64,000 nt of DNA from JAOPZW01 sp963835295 (lineage in GTDB: Bacteria; Actinomycetota; Thermoleophilia; Solirubrobacterales; Solirubrobacteraceae): contig CAWIEX010000012.1 of assembly GCA_963835295.1 (NCBI GenBank), positions 682,001 through 746,000 of the forward strand, in the 5' to 3' direction. Made by a program: the position numbers and the translations under genes. Numbering within the stretch: the first letter of the stretch is position 1; the number at the start of each line of letters is the position of its first letter. Below the pieces are notes generated by a model. It was not told where the DNA came from and searched no databases. It worked only from the letters and a program-made list of their open reading frames with translations. Of the stretch, positions 42,512-50,712 are shown piece after piece.

Positions 42512-44217
42512 GCGCAACAGACCACTTCTCCCAAGACACCACCGGCCTGCCCGAGAGCCGCGCCACTGGGATAGTCGACGTCGCCCCGGGCGGGTCGTTC
42601 GAGCTGGGCATCGCGAGTGTCAGGAAGCGGATCGGCGATGCCGAGGTGCGCATGCTCGCCTACAACGGCTCTGTGCCAGGACCGACCCTGCGCGTGGCGG
42701 AGGGCTCGGAGATCGAGGTCGACGTCGTCAACGAGGGCGATCTCGAGGCGACGGTGCACTGGCACGGCCTGCGCCTCGACAACCGCTCCGACGGCACGCA
42801 CGAGACGCAGGCGCCGATTCCCATCGGCGGGCGCTACTCGTGCACCGTGGCGTTCCCGGATCCGGGTCTGTACTGGTACCACCCACATATCCGCGAGGAC
42901 TACGGGCAGGAGATGGGCCTGTACGGCAACGTCATCGTCGAGCCCGCGGACCCGGAGTACTGGGCGCCGGTGAACCGCGAGTGGGTGCTCACGCTCGACG
43001 ACGTGCTCATCGAGGACGGTCGGATTGCGCCGTTCAGCCGCTCGAAGACGTCGTACGCCGCGATGGGGCGCTTTGGCAACGTGCTGCTCGTCGCCGGAGA
43101 GCCCGAGCTCGCGCTCGAGGCGCGGCAGGGCGACGTGGTGCGCCTGTATCTCACGAACACCGCCAACACGCGAGTCTTCAAGGTCAAGCTGCCCGGGGCG
43201 CGCATGAAGCTCGTCGGCGGCGACAGCGGCCGCTGCGAGCGCGAGGAGATCGTCGAGGAGGCGATCCTGGCGCCGTCGGAGCGCGTGATCCTCGACGTGC
43301 TCTTCGAGCGCGCCGGCCCGCTTGCGCTCGAGCACCACACGCCCGACAAGGTCTACCGGCTCGCGTCGATCGCAGTAGGCGACGAACCGGCCGAGCCCTC
43401 GCTGGCCGAGGCGTTCGAGCAGCTGCGCAGCGACCCGGAGCTCTGCGCCGAGCGCGAGGGCCTCGATCGCCACCTGTCTGCCGAGCCCGACAAGACGCTC
43501 GCGTTCGTCGCCGAGATGGACTTCGACGAGCCCGCCGGCGGCGCCGCGGCCTACACCTGCCCCATGCACCCCGAGGTCGTCTCGGAGGAGCCGGGCCGAT
43601 GCCCGAGCTGCGGCATGAAGCTCATGGCGATGACCCCCACCTACATGTGCCCCATGCATCCCGAGGTCGTCTCCGAAGAGCCCGGCCGATGCCCGAGCTG
43701 CGGCATGAAGCTGCTACCCGCGCACGTCGCGCAGGCGGGAGGCCACCACGAGCATGAGCACGGCGAGCACGAGCACGGTCACGACCATGCGGCCACGGGC
43801 GGCATCGAGTGGGAGGACGACATGGTCGAGGTCAACAAGATCACGACGCCGGCGAACACCCGCTGGAAGCTGATCGATCGCTCCAGCGACGCCGCGAACC
43901 ACGACATCGCCTGGCAGTTCCGCGTCGGGGACCGCGTGAAGATCCGCCTGGTCAACGAGATGGACTCCGACCACCCGATGCACCACCCGTTCCACATCCA
44001 CGGTGCGGGGCGGTTCCTGGTCCTTGCCCGCGACGGCGAAGTCGAGCCGAACCTCGTGTGGAGCGACACCGTGCTCGTTCGGACCGGCGAGACGGTCGAC
44101 ATCCTGCTGGAAGTGACGAACCCCGGCCGCTGGATGGCGCACTGTCACATCGCCGAGCACCACGAGAGCGGCATGATGTTCAGCTTCGACGTCGTCGAGG
44201 CGGAGGGCGCGTCGTGA
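42508..44217 (+). CDS. Multicopper oxidase with two inserted heavy-metal-binding modules
   Basis: A 569-residue multicopper oxidase without a clear signal peptide. Copper motifs: TVHWHGLRLD and YWYHPHIRED in the first cupredoxin domain; HPMHHPFHIHG and MAHCHIAEHHESGMM at the C-terminus, the last holding the type 1 site with Met. Between domains 2 and 3 (about 345-405) are two near-identical units YxCPMHPEVVSEEPGRCPSCGMKL, the heavy-metal-binding domain seen at the N-terminus of some copper ATPases and CusB proteins. A His/Glu-rich run (HHEHEHGEHEHGHDH) follows. Likely role: oxidation of Cu(I) or another metal/phenolic substrate with metal capture. It overlaps the following flavoprotein gene by 4 bp. 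Confidence 0.88.
   Translation: MSATDHFSQDTTGLPESRATGIVDVAPGGSFELGIASVRKRIGDAEVRMLAYNGSVPGPTLRVAEGSEIEVDVVNEGDLEATVHWHGLRLDNRSDGTHETQAPIPIGGRYSCTVAFPDPGLYWYHPHIREDYGQEMGLYGNVIVEPADPEYWAPVNREWVLTLDDVLIEDGRIAPFSRSKTSYAAMGRFGNVLLVAGEPELALEARQGDVVRLYLTNTANTRVFKVKLPGARMKLVGGDSGRCEREEIVEEAILAPSERVILDVLFERAGPLALEHHTPDKVYRLASIAVGDEPAEPSLAEAFEQLRSDPELCAEREGLDRHLSAEPDKTLAFVAEMDFDEPAGGAAAYTCPMHPEVVSEEPGRCPSCGMKLMAMTPTYMCPMHPEVVSEEPGRCPSCGMKLLPAHVAQAGGHHEHEHGEHEHGHDHAATGGIEWEDDMVEVNKITTPANTRWKLIDRSSDAANHDIAWQFRVGDRVKIRLVNEMDSDHPMHHPFHIHGAGRFLVLARDGEVEPNLVWSDTVLVRTGETVDILLEVTNPGRWMAHCHIAEHHESGMMFSFDVVEAEGAS
43551..43713 (+). repeat. Direct repeat encoding tandem metal-binding modules
   Basis: Two copies of about 73 bp (43551-43623 and 43641-43713), offset by exactly 90 bp, differ at only a few positions, mostly synonymous. 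Each encodes one CPMHPEV...CPSCGMKL module of the multicopper oxidase. The near-identity at DNA level points to a recent internal duplication. Confidence 0.8.
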
Positions 44218-45308
44218 CCGCTGCCGGTGATCGCTACGACGTCGTCGTGGTCGGCGGCGGCCAGGCGGGGCTGGCCCTGGGGTACTTCCTGGCCCGGGAC
44301 GGCCGCCGCTTCACGATTCTGGAGGCGGCCGACGCTCCGGCAGCGCAGTGGCGCAAGCGGTGGGACTCGCTGAAGCTGTTCACGCCGGTGCGCTACGACA
44401 GCCTGCCCGGGCTCGCGTTCCCCGGCGAGCTCGACACCTATCCGGGCCGCGACGAGATTGTCGAGTACCTGGCGCGCTACGCGGAGCACTTCAATCTGCC
44501 CGTGCAGTTCGACAGCGAGGTCATCGCGGTCCGCGGCGGCGACGACCGGGGCTTCGTGGTCGAGCTGCGCGACCGTGCGTACGCGGCTGACCAAGTAGTG
44601 ATCGCCACGGGGCCGTTTCAGACGCCGCGGGTCCCGGCCTTCGCCGAGCAGCTCGACGCGAGCCTCGTCCAGATGCACAGCGCCGACTACCGCGGGCCGG
44701 CCGACGTTCCCGGCGGGCCCGTGCTGGTGGTGGGCGGTGGGAACACGGGCTACCAGATCGCCGAGGAGCTGGCGGCGGCGCACGAGGTGCATCTCTCCGT
44801 CGGTTCGCGGCAGACCCCGCTGCCGCAGCGGCTGCTCGGCCGTGACCTGTTCCGGTATCTCGAAGCCGGCCGCTTCATGCGCGTGACGGTCCACTCGCGT
44901 CTGGGTCAGCGGCTGCAGTACCGCGAGACGCTGATCGGCTCCAGCCCGCGCGCTGCACGGCGCCGGCATGGCATCGAGCTGCGCGTCCGCGCCGTGGCGG
45001 CGTCCGGCACGGAGATCCGGTTCGCCGACGGCTCAGCGCTGTCCCCCAAGGCGGTGATCTGGGCGACCGGCTTCGCGCTCGATCACTCCTTTGTTCAGGC
45101 GCCGGCCTTCGACGAGAAGGGGCGCGTCGAGCACCGCCGCGGCGTCACGGCCGTGCCTGGTCTCTACTTCCTCGGCCTGCCCTGGCAGCACACCCGCGGC
45201 TCCGCCCTCCTGGGGTGGGTCAAGGACGACGCGGAGCACATCGCCTCGGAGATCGCGGGAGCCGCGACGCGGATCTCCGAGGCGCCGGCCGTCCGCACGG
45301 CCGCCTAG
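44214..45308 (+). CDS. Flavin-dependent oxidoreductase (FMO/CzcO-like)
   Basis: A 364-residue flavoprotein from GTG 44214: VVVVGGGQAGLALGYFLARDG (FAD), the FMO-like strand RWDSLKLFTPVRYDSLPG, VVIATGPFQTPRVPAF, a second dinucleotide motif VLVVGGGNTGYQIAEEL (NADPH), and the C-terminal PGLYFLGLPWQHTRGSALLGWV. This is the single-component class often annotated CzcO, known near metal-resistance genes. It follows the multicopper oxidase with a 4-bp overlap, so the two probably act together in metal or oxidant stress. A terminator-like hairpin follows at 45324. Confidence 0.83.
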   Translation: MTAAGDRYDVVVVGGGQAGLALGYFLARDGRRFTILEAADAPAAQWRKRWDSLKLFTPVRYDSLPGLAFPGELDTYPGRDEIVEYLARYAEHFNLPVQFDSEVIAVRGGDDRGFVVELRDRAYAADQVVIATGPFQTPRVPAFAEQLDASLVQMHSADYRGPADVPGGPVLVVGGGNTGYQIAEELAAAHEVHLSVGSRQTPLPQRLLGRDLFRYLEAGRFMRVTVHSRLGQRLQYRETLIGSSPRAARRRHGIELRVRAVAASGTEIRFADGSALSPKAVIWATGFALDHSFVQAPAFDEKGRVEHRRGVTAVPGLYFLGLPWQHTRGSALLGWVKDDAEHIASEIAGAATRISEAPAVRTAA

Positions 45309-45323
45309 CCCCGGACGCTAGGA

Positions 45324-45341
45324 GCCCCGCCGAGGCGGGGC
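45324..45341. terminator. Hairpin between convergent genes
   Basis: GCCCCGCC (45324-45331) and GGCGGGGC (45334-45341) form a perfect 8-bp stem around GA (four-base loop if the inner pair stays open). It sits in the short gap between the flavoprotein stop (45308) and the convergent membrane protein (45370). No T-run follows, as is common for high-GC terminators. Confidence 0.6.
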
Positions 45342-45369
45342 CCGGTCCACCGCGGCGCCGGCTGCTGGC

Positions 45370-45804
45370 TCAGGCGGCGACCACGTCGTGGCCGTGGTGG
45401 CCGTGGCCCGTGTACTCGTCGACGCGGAGCAGCATGGCGACGAGCATGCCGAGCAGCATCGCGACGTGCTCGAGCCCCATCAGGGTGTCGAAGCCGAGGA
45501 CATCGACGGCCAGCAGCGCGATGGCGCCGAGGGTCGGGATGATCATGGAGGCGGCCATCTCGAGCGTCGGCTGCCAGCGGTGCCCGCGGTAGCGCATCCA
45601 CGCGACCATCGGCACCGTCATGGTCGCGGCCATGCCGAGGAAGACAACGGACGGAGCGTCGTCGCGCAGCTCCGACGTGCCGCTGCCGATCGCCTTCAGC
45701 ACGGCTTCGCCCGGGAGGCCCAGCGCGATCATGCCGGCGAACATGACGACGACCATCTCGATGTAGTGACGGATGAAGGTGGCGGTAGAGGTCTGGGTGA
45801 GCAT
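45370..45804 (-). CDS. Four-helix membrane protein with His-rich C-terminus, behind a copper-type operator
   Basis: A 144-residue membrane protein: four hydrophobic stretches (MVVVMFAGMIALGLPG, SVVFLGMAATMTVPMVAWM, MAASMIIPTLGAIALLAVDVLG, VAMLLGMLVAMLL) rich in Met, then EYTGHGHHGHD at the C-terminus. Repeated methionines in membrane helices plus a histidine tail suit a copper-handling protein. The CsoR-like site 24 bp upstream of the start strengthens this. I do not recognise a named family with certainty. It is convergent with the multicopper oxidase operon. Confidence 0.6.
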   Translation of the reverse strand: MLTQTSTATFIRHYIEMVVVMFAGMIALGLPGEAVLKAIGSGTSELRDDAPSVVFLGMAATMTVPMVAWMRYRGHRWQPTLEMAASMIIPTLGAIALLAVDVLGFDTLMGLEHVAMLLGMLVAMLLRVDEYTGHGHHGHDVVAA

Positions 45805-45827
45805 GGCGGTCCTTTCTCTTTCGAGGG

Positions 45828-45848
45828 AGATACCCAGGGGGGGTATCT
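45828..45848. promoter_or_regulatory. CsoR-like operator
   Basis: AGATACCC (45828-45835) and GGGTATCT (45841-45848) are perfect inverted repeats with a G-rich 5-bp centre. CsoR/RcnR-family regulators bind AT-flanked G/C tracts of the kind TACCC...GGGTA. The site lies 24 bp upstream of the Met/His-rich membrane protein (start 45804). No csoR gene is in the window. Copper-dependent control is inferred. Confidence 0.55.
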
Positions 45849-46048
45849 GGAGCAGGACCTTATGCGCTGTCTGGTGGCTGTGTAGTGCGGCTATCCCGCG
45901 TCTTCGCCCGGGGGCTTGCCCGCGTGTCCGGCAGCTTGCGGCGACTCAAGTGCTCCTGCGATGCCGTCATCGATGACTTTGGCTGCGGATCGCGGTCTCA
46001 GCATCTGCGGCCGTGGTGGCTGCACCGTGATGACCGATTGGAGCGCAG

Positions 46049-46609
46049 ATGGCCAAGCTGATCTATGCGGCGATCGCCTCGCTTGACGGGTACGTCGAGG
46101 ACGAGGAGGGCAGATCCGACTGGGCGATGCCGGATGAGGAGGTGCATGGGTTCGTCAACGATCTCGAGCGGCCGATCGGCACATACCTCTACGGGCGCCG
46201 GATGTACGAGACGATGGTGTTCTGGGAGACCGCGAGCACCGAGGCCGATGAGCCGGCAGTGTTCTGGGACTACGCTGAGATCTGGCGGGCGGCTGAGAAG
46301 ATCGTGTACTCCCGGGCGCTTGAGACGGTGTCCAGCGCGAGGACACGGATCGAGCGCGAGTTCGATCGAGACGCCGTCCGGCGGCTCAAGCAGTCCTCGG
46401 GGGCCGACATCGCAGTTGGGGGTGCCGAGCTCGCTGGCCAGGCGATCGGCGCGGGGCTGGTCGACGAGTGCCATCTGTTCTTGTGCCCGATCGTGGTGGG
46501 GGGCGGCAAGCGCGCCCTGGCCGACAACGTCCGCGCGCAACTCGAGCTTCTCGATGAACGCCGGTTCCGAAACGGCTTCGTTCACCTCCACTACCGCGTG
46601 AGCGTCTGA
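46049..46609 (+). CDS. RibD C-terminal / dihydrofolate reductase-like protein
   Basis: A 186-residue complete RibD-C/DHFR-like protein: first strand LIYAAIASLDGYVEDEEG, SDWAMPDEEVHGFVND, YGRRMYETMVFWET, KIVYSRALETV, DIAVGGAELAGQAIGAGLVDE and CPIVVGGGKRAL, with a C-terminal FRNGFVHLHYRV strand. Members of this group bind NADPH; many are uncharacterised reductases rather than folate enzymes. It stands alone between an operator-bearing membrane gene and an HD gene, and is an intact model for the truncated copy at 5505. Confidence 0.82.
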   Translation: MAKLIYAAIASLDGYVEDEEGRSDWAMPDEEVHGFVNDLERPIGTYLYGRRMYETMVFWETASTEADEPAVFWDYAEIWRAAEKIVYSRALETVSSARTRIEREFDRDAVRRLKQSSGADIAVGGAELAGQAIGAGLVDECHLFLCPIVVGGGKRALADNVRAQLELLDERRFRNGFVHLHYRVSV

Positions 46610-46694
46610 CCGAGCCGGCAACGCGGCGCCAGGCAAAGAACCTGCTCCTCGCTTGCTGGCCTGCTCTGCGCACCCCTTGCCGGTTGCCGTCACA

Positions 46695-47468
46695 TCAACC
46701 ACGGAAGGGCGCGAGCCGAATGCTCAGGTCGCTCATGGCGAAGCGGTGCAGGTACCAGGCGCGGCCACGAGGGACTTGCCTGGCCTCGGCTCGGAGAAGC
46801 CCGGCGAACTCCCGCTTGAAGCCCAACCGCGGGTAGTCCTGGATGACGCTCTGGCGGACTGCATCCGGTATCTCGTTGCTGCGTAGGCCGAACACATCGA
46901 CGCCTGCGCCGGCAGATAGGAGGTAGGCCTCGGCACCGGATTCGAGGCCGACGCCGGGGGTGTAGTGCATGGCGATCGCGTTCGCAACGAGCTCGCGGCT
47001 ATCGGCAGGCACGCGGTGGCTGTCGGTGAACTCGCGTGCCAACGCGGCGCTGCGAACCGTGAAGTCGACGTCGGGCACCGGGCTCGGGATCCCGGTGTCG
47101 TGGAACATTGCCGCCAGGTACAGGAGCTCACGGTCGAACGTGATCCCGTGAAGTGCGGCGATGGCCGCGCCCCACGTGTAGGCACGACTGGAATGGTTGA
47201 GGAGCGCCGGTGTCAAGAGGTCCTGCGCGGCGACCCCGGCATCTCTTGCGAGAGCGGAGTCGGGTGCCACCAGGCTCGCCGGATCGATGGAAGTCCGGCG
47301 TCCCGAGTGCATTCCGAGCACCATCGCGAGACGGCCGGCAAGCATGCTGAGCTCCCCCCGCAGCAGGGGCCGGGCAAGGGTTAGGCATTCCCGAGCGGTC
47401 AGCATTCCCCCGGTGCGTTCGGTCCATCCAATGGATCCGATCGGCTCGGTGGGTCGTGGCTGGCTCAT
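46695..47468 (-). CDS. HD-domain phosphohydrolase-like protein
   Basis: A 257-residue protein from ATG 47468. HD metal site: a first His in LNHSSRAYTWGAAIA, the pair MFHDTGI, and a later His in NAIAMHYTPGVG. The domain spans about 95-200; the C-terminal part (VIQDYPRLGFKREFAGLLRAEA, WYLHRFAMSD) is helical. HD proteins hydrolyse phosphoester bonds, often in nucleotides, though several act as cyanamide- or isocyanide-type hydratases. No neighbour gives the substrate. It is separated by 13 bp from the membrane protein upstream on the same strand. Confidence 0.75.
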   Translation of the reverse strand: MSQPRPTEPIGSIGWTERTGGMLTARECLTLARPLLRGELSMLAGRLAMVLGMHSGRRTSIDPASLVAPDSALARDAGVAAQDLLTPALLNHSSRAYTWGAAIAALHGITFDRELLYLAAMFHDTGIPSPVPDVDFTVRSAALAREFTDSHRVPADSRELVANAIAMHYTPGVGLESGAEAYLLSAGAGVDVFGLRSNEIPDAVRQSVIQDYPRLGFKREFAGLLRAEARQVPRGRAWYLHRFAMSDLSIRLAPFRG

Positions 47469-47481
47469 GGGGCCTCTCAGG

Positions 47482-47952
47482 TCAGGCCGTCGTGGCGGTG
47501 TCATGGAGGAGGCGCCGTACTGCGGCCCGTGACGCGAGGAGGGCGGCGACGAGCAAGGTCACCGGTATGAAGCCACCGAGGCTCACTGCATCGTCGAAGA
47601 CCAGGTCGACCAGCTCGAGCACGACGAGCTTGCTGCCGGCCGCGACCACCCACAGCGACACCGCAGCGGCGATCTTGCCACGCCGCGTGTCGGCAGTGTG
47701 GAGCCTGGTCAGGATCTCGCCCTTGAGCAGGATCACCGCCTCCAGCGCGAGCTTGAGGAGCGCCGCAGTCAGCAGCGAGAGGGTGAAGCTTTCGCTGATG
47801 ACCGATGGGGTGTACTCGATGGCGAGGTTGAGGACGACCACGTAGACGAAGACGTCGATGACATCGGCGGGGCGGGCGCGGACCCATCGGCGGACTGGGC
47901 CTCGGGGCCGACGAGGCTCTGCTGACGCTGCCCGTCGAGACCCTGTCGTCAC
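47482..47952 (-). CDS. Four-helix membrane protein of unknown function
   Basis: A 156-residue protein from GTG 47952. After a basic N-terminus (about 1-30) come hydrophobic segments VIDVFVYVVVLNLAIEY, SLLTAALLKLALEAVILL, AAAVSLWVVAAGSKLVVLELVD and FIPVTLLVAALLASRAAVRRLL. Charged loop LKGEILTRLHTADTRRGKIA between helices 2 and 3. It is the real coding part of a very long open frame on this strand. No family recognised. Possibly co-transcribed with the HD gene downstream. Confidence 0.6.
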   Translation of the reverse strand: MTTGSRRAASAEPRRPRGPVRRWVRARPADVIDVFVYVVVLNLAIEYTPSVISESFTLSLLTAALLKLALEAVILLKGEILTRLHTADTRRGKIAAAVSLWVVAAGSKLVVLELVDLVFDDAVSLGGFIPVTLLVAALLASRAAVRRLLHDTATTA

Positions 47953-48061
47953 AGCGCGATCTTGACGCACGTCGCACTCGAGCGGCCTGTGCGGCGGGCC
48001 CGCGCGTGCGCATGGATAGGAGAAGTCGAATCGGACAAGACCCGCCTGATTCGCCTCCGGC

Positions 48062-48089
48062 TTGACGCATGCCGATATCGGCATATGAT
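48062..48089 (+). promoter_or_regulatory. ArsR operon promoter with palindromic operator
   Basis: TTGACG (48062-48067), 16-bp spacer, TATGAT (48084-48089). The spacer carries a perfect 16-bp palindrome ATGCCGATATCGGCAT (48069-48084). The start codon at 48097 is 7 nt past the -10 box, so the transcript is probably leaderless. The palindrome is the obvious operator for the ArsR protein encoded directly downstream. Confidence 0.75.
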
Positions 48090-48096
48090 GTGACTC

Positions 48097-48438
48097 ATGG
48101 CACGAGCAGCGACGACGTCGGACGTCTTCAACGCGATCGCCGAGCCGCAGCGCCGGGAGATCCTGGTCCTGCTGCGGGCCGGTGAGCGGCCGGTGACCGA
48201 GTTGGCCCAGGAGCTGGGGATGGCCCAGCCGGGGGCGTCCAAACACCTGCGGGTGCTCCGGGAGGTCGGGCTGGTGCGGGACCGCAAGGCAGGCAAGCAG
48301 CGCCTGTACGGCCTTGACGCCCGCGGGCTGCGACCGGTCCACGAGTGGACCGGCGGGTTCGAGCGGTTCTGGAACGAGAGCTTCGACCGGCTGGACGAGT
48401 TCGTCCAGGATCTCAAGCAGGCACGGCATGAGGAGTAG
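48097..48438 (+). CDS. ArsR-family winged-helix regulator
   Basis: A 113-residue ArsR/SmtB-type regulator: VFNAIAEPQRREILVLLRAGERPV, recognition helix MAQPGASKHLRVLREVGLV and wing KAGKQRLYGLD. It has no cysteine metal-binding site. Small ArsR proteins paired with AHSA1-domain genes are common in actinobacteria and probably respond to a non-metal signal. It begins an operon with the AHSA1 gene (48442) and a RibD-like gene (48949). Autoregulation through the palindrome in its promoter is likely. Confidence 0.9.
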   Translation: MARAATTSDVFNAIAEPQRREILVLLRAGERPVTELAQELGMAQPGASKHLRVLREVGLVRDRKAGKQRLYGLDARGLRPVHEWTGGFERFWNESFDRLDEFVQDLKQARHEE

Positions 48439-48441
48439 CTG

Positions 48442-48942
48442 ATGAGCGCGACGGGACGAGAAGCGCCGGCGCAGTCCGCGACGGCCGACCGCGAGATCGT
48501 GATCTCCCGGGTCATCAGTGCCCCACGGGAGTTGGTATTCGAGGCGTTCACCGAGGTGCGGCACCTGTCGCGGTGGTGGGGACCGGAGGGGTTCACCACC
48601 ACCACGCGGGCGTTCGAGTTCCGCGTCGGCGGGGCGTGGGACTTCGTGATGCACGGACCGGACGGGACGGACTACCAGGAGTGGATCTCCTGGACCGAGA
48701 TCGCCCCGCCGGAGCGGATCGCGCTGCTGCACGGTGAGTCCCGCGGCGACCCGAACGCCTTCGAGTCGGTCCTCACGTTCGCGCCCGACGGCGCGGCGAC
48801 CCGGATCGAGATGCGCACGGTGTTCCCCACCAAGGAGCTGCGCGACGAGGCGGTCGAGAAGTACCACGCGATCGAGGGCGGCCAGCAGACCCTGAGCAAC
48901 CTGGCTGCCTACGTCACCGAGATCGCTCGGAAAGGGAGTTAA
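48442..48942 (+). CDS. AHSA1/SRPBCC-domain protein
   Basis: A 166-residue START-like protein: REIVISRVISAPRELVFEAF, RHLSRWWGPEGFT, FEFRVGGAWDFVMHGPDG, RIEMRTVFPTKELRDEAVE and a C-terminal helix GGQQTLSNLAAYV. The helix-grip fold forms a hydrophobic cavity for a small ligand. Pairing with an ArsR regulator is a recurring arrangement. It starts 4 bp after the regulator and ends 7 bp before the RibD-like gene, so the three are co-expressed. Ligand unknown. Confidence 0.88.
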   Translation: MSATGREAPAQSATADREIVISRVISAPRELVFEAFTEVRHLSRWWGPEGFTTTTRAFEFRVGGAWDFVMHGPDGTDYQEWISWTEIAPPERIALLHGESRGDPNAFESVLTFAPDGAATRIEMRTVFPTKELRDEAVEKYHAIEGGQQTLSNLAAYVTEIARKGS

Positions 48943-48948
48943 GGGCTG

Positions 48949-49569
48949 ATGGCCGGGAAGGTTTTCTTCAGCGTGACGATGTCGCTGGACGGGTTCATCG
49001 CGCCCGAGTCCCTCGAGGACTTGATGGGGCAGCAGTGGATGGAGCTGCAGCAGTGGATCTTCCCGCAACGGTTCTTCCGGGAGAACCTGATGCTCGGCGA
49101 GGGCGGCGAGGAAGGGCGCGACAACGACATCGTGCGGGAGACGTTCGAGCGCACCGGCGCGAGCGTCATGGGCAAGCGCATGTTCGACGCCGGCGAGCAG
49201 GCGTGGCCGGAGGAGGCGCCGTTCCACACGCCGATCTTCGTCGTGACGCACGAGCAGCGTGACCCCTGGGAGCGGTCGGGCGGGACCACCTTCCACTTCG
49301 TCAACGACGGCATCGAGCCCGCGCTCGACCAGGCCCGCGAGGCCGCCGGCGACCGGGACGTCCGCATCGCGGGCGGCGGCGCGACGATCCTGGAATACGT
49401 GAACGCCGGCCTGATCGACGAGTTCTCGATCGCGCTGTCGCCCGTGCTGTTCGGCTCCGGAATCCGCCTGTTCGAGGGCGTGGACGCGGGCCGCGTGGCC
49501 CTGGAGCCGGTCCGCGCGGAGCCGACGCAGCGGGTGACCCACCTGACCTACGCGGTCCGGGAGCGATAA
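48949..49569 (+). CDS. RibD C-terminal / dihydrofolate reductase-like protein
   Basis: A 206-residue RibD-C/DHFR-like protein: KVFFSVTMSLDGFIAPES, SVMGKRMFDAGEQAWPEE, IFVVTHEQRDPWER, DVRIAGGGATILEYVNAGLID, FSIALSPVLFGSGIRLFEGV and a final VTHLTYAVRER strand. It is the last gene of the ArsR-AHSA1 operon. The residues GGGAT and GSGIRLF mark the NADPH-binding region. Its substrate is unknown; the fold and co-factor are inferred from the family. Confidence 0.85.
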   Translation: MAGKVFFSVTMSLDGFIAPESLEDLMGQQWMELQQWIFPQRFFRENLMLGEGGEEGRDNDIVRETFERTGASVMGKRMFDAGEQAWPEEAPFHTPIFVVTHEQRDPWERSGGTTFHFVNDGIEPALDQAREAAGDRDVRIAGGGATILEYVNAGLIDEFSIALSPVLFGSGIRLFEGVDAGRVALEPVRAEPTQRVTHLTYAVRER

Positions 49570-49666
49570 GGCCGGGCCTCGACCTTGGCGACGGGGTCCA
49601 TCCGCGGGCGAGTCACCGCGCCGCGGGCCCGAGCTCGGGGCGGCACGCTTCCCCAGGGATAGGCAG

Positions 49667-50416
49667 GTGGGCACCGTTGATCGGATCTGGGCCGTGCGCG
49701 AGCGTGCCGAGCGAATGTCTGCCGACGATCCTTCCAGGCCGCTCGAGCCACCGACGGAGCCTGCGAGCGCCGACGCTGCGCCCGACGGCCCGTCGGCGTC
49801 GCGCAACCCGTGGCTGTGGGCCACGACCGCGGTCGCCGTCGTCGCGATCGCGTTGGGCGTCTGGGGCCTGCACGAGCGCTCGAACGCCGACGACGCGAAG
49901 TCTGAGCAGAAGCAGGCCACCTCGGCGCCGCTGACCACCGTGACCGAGACCGAGACGAAGACCACCACGCAGGCGGCGCAGCCTCCGTCGGAGACGCAGA
50001 CCTCCTCGAGCGACGACGAGGGCGGGCGCGTCGGCGCCGTGGCGGCGGCCACCGCGGCGTTCGCCGCCGCCCGCAAGGCGCTGAACGGGAACGACGCCCA
50101 GATCGAGGAGCTCGAGAGCGAGGTCGACAAGGCCAACGCCGAGGCCGACAAGGCCCAGCAGGAGGCCGAGAAGGCCAAGCAGGAGGCGAGCAGCGCATCG
50201 CAGGCGGCGAAGCCCGAGGCCGAGGTCAAGCAGGCGGAGGCCGAGAAGCGCCAGCTCGGAGCCAAGGCCAAGGCGGCTGCCGCGTGCGCGAAGTCGATGC
50301 TCGAGATCGTCGGCGAGATCCCGAAGGCCGCGAGTGTCGAGGAAGGGCTCAAGCAGGCCGGCGACGAGCTCAAGGCGCTCGCACCGAAATGCAAGGACTC
50401 CATCGCCGCCGCCTGA
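49667..50416 (+). CDS. Membrane-anchored coiled-coil protein
   Basis: A 249-residue protein with a Pro/Ala-rich cytoplasmic N-terminus, one TM helix (about 48-67, PWLWATTAVAVVAIALGVWG), a Thr/Ser-rich linker, then a long Ala/Glu/Lys coiled coil (about 125-210, with repeated EADKAQQEAEKAKQEA). A C-terminal segment with two cysteines (AACAKSMLEI, KCKDSIAAA) may form a disulfide outside the cell. No enzymatic motif. GTG 49667 is the listed start; ATG 49715 (MSADDPSRPLEPP) is equally plausible. Function unknown, possibly a cell-envelope spacer. Confidence 0.6.
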   Translation: MGTVDRIWAVRERAERMSADDPSRPLEPPTEPASADAAPDGPSASRNPWLWATTAVAVVAIALGVWGLHERSNADDAKSEQKQATSAPLTTVTETETKTTTQAAQPPSETQTSSSDDEGGRVGAVAAATAAFAAARKALNGNDAQIEELESEVDKANAEADKAQQEAEKAKQEASSASQAAKPEAEVKQAEAEKRQLGAKAKAAAACAKSMLEIVGEIPKAASVEEGLKQAGDELKALAPKCKDSIAAA

Positions 50417-50455
50417 GGCCGACCGATCTCAGCCCGAGTACTTGCCGGCCCTCAC

Positions 50456-50712
50456 TCACGGGCGCGGCAAGTTCGGGAACCTCTTCACGATGTGCATCCG
50501 CATCGCGATCCTGCCCGCTCGTACGATCATCGTCCCGATGAGGATGCCGAGGGCCACGGCGGGCCTCCGTACCTGGCGAGGTACTCGACGGCGAGCTGCT
50601 CGGCGGGGTCCTCGATCCCGGCGGCCGCCGCCTCCGGGTCGGGCGGCGTCCTGACCGTGCCTGCCGGCAGCACGATGAGGTTGGCAGGCGCCGCCGCGCG
50701 CCGCAACGCGGC
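50456..50712 (-). pseudogene. Unidentified coding remnant
   Basis: Directly after the stop of the regulator at 50713, one minus-strand frame reads ANLIVLPAGTVRTPPDPEAA and DPAEQLAVEYLARYGGPPW. A second frame then continues VALGILIGTMIVRAGRIAMR to a stop at 50456. The coding look of both pieces and the frame change near 50565 suggest the tail of a decayed gene. I cannot identify the family. Confidence 0.3.

Noticed and set aside
47482..50403. Minus-strand open frame of 973 codons
   Set aside because: Only the part from 47952 to 47482 reads as a real membrane protein. The rest lies opposite clear genes (ArsR, AHSA1, RibD-like, coiled-coil protein) and has the Ser/Arg-rich look of an antisense frame in GC-rich DNA.
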